From Alistipes sp. (GTDB lineage: Bacteria > Bacteroidota > Bacteroidia > Bacteroidales > Rikenellaceae): 64,000 nucleotides of DNA. The stretch spans positions 52,011-116,010 of the forward strand of contig JAFQHI010000021.1 in NCBI GenBank assembly GCA_017398045.1, read 5' to 3'. The notes under the pieces were generated by a model. That model had not been told where the DNA came from and made no database searches. It was given only the letters and a program-made list of their open reading frames with translations. This document shows positions 62,487-64,000 of the stretch, piece after piece (the first letter of the stretch is position 1; each line of letters begins with the position of its first letter). The position numbers were made by a program, and so were the translations under genes.

Positions 62487-62523
62487 ATAAAAGGACTTTG
62501 CAAACATCACGCCTGCAAAGTCC
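62487..62523 (-). terminator. Terminator of tig, overlapping the clpP promoter
   Basis: On the minus strand GGACTTTGCA (62523-62514), an 11-base loop, TGCAAAGTCC (62502-62493), then TTTTATTATT. The first arm begins at the last base of the TATCTTTG box. Confidence 0.75.
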
Positions 62524-62530
62524 AAAGATA
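62523..62530 (-). promoter_or_regulatory. Promoter -7 box of clpP
   Basis: TATCTTTG on the minus strand. Initiation would be near 62517, inside the first arm of the tig terminator. A TTG lies 22 bp upstream. Confidence 0.55.
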
Positions 62531-62549
62531 CGATTTTTTTCTAAAAATC

Positions 62550-63875
62550 CTACAACGTCTTGGCCATTTTTGCGAAATCGTCTGCCGAAATCGCCTTCTC
62601 GGTCACCTTAATCTTACCCTTCACGGCCTCTACAACCTTCTGCTCGAAGAGCTTCTCGTAAATCTTCTGGGCCTGCTCCTTGTTCTCGAGAATCTGCTTG
62701 GCGTAACCCTCCAACATATCCTCCGGAGCCGACGGCATACCGTACTGGGCAAACTGGGCAGCAGCCAACGCCTTGGCCTCCGTGGTGGCATCCTCGGGCG
62801 TTACGGTGAGCTTTTCCTGCTCGATGAGCTGCTTCTGGATGAAGTTCCAGGTGAACATCTGCAAGAACTGGTCGAAGTCCTTCTCGATATCCTCCATCGA
62901 GAACTTGCCCTCGTTAATCGTGTAGAGCCAACGCTTGAGGAAGGCCTCCGGCATCTTCAGGCCGGCCTTCTCGATGAGGTAGTTGCGTACCTGAAGCGTG
63001 AACATATAGTCGCTCTCACGACCCAGCTCGCGCGAAATCTCCTCGTCGAGCATCTTGTCCAGCTCCTTCTCGCTCGTCACGTTGCCGGCGGGGAAGGCCA
63101 TCTTGAAGAACTCCTCGTTCAGCTCCGGCTCCGAGAACTTGCGAATCTTCGTAATCTCCAGCTCGAACTCCGGCTTAATGGCAGCAAGCTCCTCCTGCTT
63201 TACCTGAAGAATGGCGGCACGCTGGGCCTCGGTCTTATACAACTCGTTGATGTTCACCTGCATCTTGTCGCCAACCTTCTTACCCAGGAAGGGCTTGCGC
63301 TCCTCCTCGGTCATCGAAATCAGACCGACATAGGCATCCTGAATCTGCATATCGCCATTATCCAGCACGACGGTCAGTGCCTCGTCCGAAGCTACCTCCT
63401 CTACATCGACCAGACGGCCGAAACGACGCAGGTAGTTCTCGCGGTAGTCGGCGTGCATCTTCTTGTCAATCTTAATGCGGTTGTAGGTCAGCTTATCCTT
63501 CTCCGAAAGCTCCAGATTGAGGGCCGGAGCCTCACCAATCTCGAACTTGAACTCGAACTCGGTGCCATTCTCAAAGTCGAAATCGCCCTGCTCCTCCGAG
63601 GGAATCACATCACCCAGGTAGTCAATCTTTTCGTTTTGCAGGTACTCAAAAACGGCATTCGAAGCGATGCGGTACGACTGCTCGGCCAAAACGCCCTTGC
63701 CGTACATCTTCTTCACGATGCCCATCGGCACCATACCCGGACGAAAACCCGGGATGTTGGCCTTGCGACGATACTCGCGCAGAGCCTTCTCCACCTCGGC
63801 AGCATAATCTGCCTCGACAACCTTCACGCTCAAGATGGACATACCACCCTCGCGCTGCTCACGTACAATGTTCAT
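62550..63875 (-). CDS. tig: Trigger factor
   Basis: Ribosome-bound chaperone with peptidyl-prolyl isomerase fold. The N-terminal ribosome-binding domain has IPGFRPGMVPMGIVKKMYGKGVL (the GFRxGxxP signature near residues 40-50). A middle FKBP-like domain (about 155-240) appears weakly conserved (YVGLISMTEEERKPFLGKKVGDKMQVNI), and the C-terminal helical arms (about 260-440) carry the chaperone function. 441 aa. It heads the tig-clpP-clpX order found widely in bacteria. Confidence 0.92.
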   Translation of the reverse strand: MNIVREQREGGMSILSVKVVEADYAAEVEKALREYRRKANIPGFRPGMVPMGIVKKMYGKGVLAEQSYRIASNAVFEYLQNEKIDYLGDVIPSEEQGDFDFENGTEFEFKFEIGEAPALNLELSEKDKLTYNRIKIDKKMHADYRENYLRRFGRLVDVEEVASDEALTVVLDNGDMQIQDAYVGLISMTEEERKPFLGKKVGDKMQVNINELYKTEAQRAAILQVKQEELAAIKPEFELEITKIRKFSEPELNEEFFKMAFPAGNVTSEKELDKMLDEEISRELGRESDYMFTLQVRNYLIEKAGLKMPEAFLKRWLYTINEGKFSMEDIEKDFDQFLQMFTWNFIQKQLIEQEKLTVTPEDATTEAKALAAAQFAQYGMPSAPEDMLEGYAKQILENKEQAQKIYEKLFEQKVVEAVKGKIKVTEKAISADDFAKMAKTL

Positions 63876-63939
63876 AGTAAATAAGTTATATTCGTTTTGC
63901 TTCTCTATTCATGCACATTCGGCGCGCACAGATACAAAT

Positions 63940-64000
63940 ATTAATTAAGAATTCAAAATAATTAAGGGGGCTAAAGGGAGCTAAATGCGACTAAGGGCAA
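63940..64000. repeat. AATTC-type and AAGG-type repeats upstream of tig
   Basis: AAGAATTCAAAATAATTAAGG is followed by GGGGGCTAAAGGGAGCTAAA-like words to the window end, the same word families as at 4.4 kb and 11.2 kb. No gene is visible in the last 125 bases. Confidence 0.5.

Overview
The window looks like a piece of a Bacteroidales chromosome, most plausibly from the Alistipes/Rikenellaceae side. The genus is my inference from moderately GC-rich coding sequence and gene content; the order is better supported. The evidence is the recurring Bacteroidetes promoter -7 box TAnnTTTG (with a TTTG/TTG about 20 bp upstream in the better cases), the near absence of Shine-Dalgarno sites, type III glutamine synthetase, a GSCFA protein, heterodimeric methylmalonyl-CoA mutase, pyruvate phosphate dikinase, dipeptidyl-peptidase III and secreted lipoprotein glycosidases. 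It is a housekeeping region: I see no phage, insertion sequence, integrase, CRISPR array, rRNA operon or defence island.

Layout. 1-3.9 kb (+): aroC (5' end cut by the window), prmC, recX and an M23 peptidase, overlapping or nearly so. 3.9-4.3 kb: promoter, a repeat-rich untranslated stretch, tRNA-Arg(TCT) and a terminator. 4.6-11.1 kb (+): rpsP, rimM-mnmA, a small HTH gene, a degenerate nuclease-fold protein, ppdK. 11.3-17 kb (-): glyS-ruvX-def, radC, and acpP-fabF-rnc. 17.1-20.4 kb (+): pepE-tyrA-yraN-waaA. 20.5-24.8 kb: aroB (-) divergent from typA-rpiB (+), then ispE (-). 24.8-33.1 kb (+): GSCFA protein, degenerate phosphatase, sufE, a SUF-associated protein, DUF2851, secA, dCMP deaminase. 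33.2-35.5 kb (-): lpxK-PNP-ssb. 35.7-40.4 kb (+): M23 lipoprotein, ispD, a PH-like membrane protein, a clan GH-A glycosidase. 40.4-47.6 kb (-): GH31-GH3 pair and dipeptidyl-peptidase III. 47.7-48.9 kb (+): panC-panD. 48.9-49.6 kb: array of hairpin repeats. 49.6-54.1 kb (-): mutA-mutB and a small lipoprotein. 54.5-58.3 kb (+): glnN and a GH28 polygalacturonase. 58.3-63.9 kb (-): tig-clpP-clpX and tkt.

The genes fit an anaerobic, saccharolytic, propionate-forming gut commensal. Plant-glycan glycosidases (GH28, GH31, GH3, GH-A) feed sugars to transketolase, RpiB and PPDK, and methylmalonyl-CoA mutase serves the succinate-propionate route. LPS (waaA, lpxK), isoprenoid (ispD, ispE), aromatic (aroB, aroC, tyrA), pantothenate and fatty-acid genes supply the cell, and Clp, trigger factor, SecA and SUF factors handle proteins and Fe-S clusters.

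The least explained material is between genes. It includes a leader before tRNA-Arg with three pairing arms and a compensatory base change; a six-unit hairpin array after panD, one unit of which recurs in inverted orientation near rpsP; a nested heptamer palindrome between the dCMP deaminase gene and ssb; and a tig terminator whose first arm starts inside the clpP promoter.
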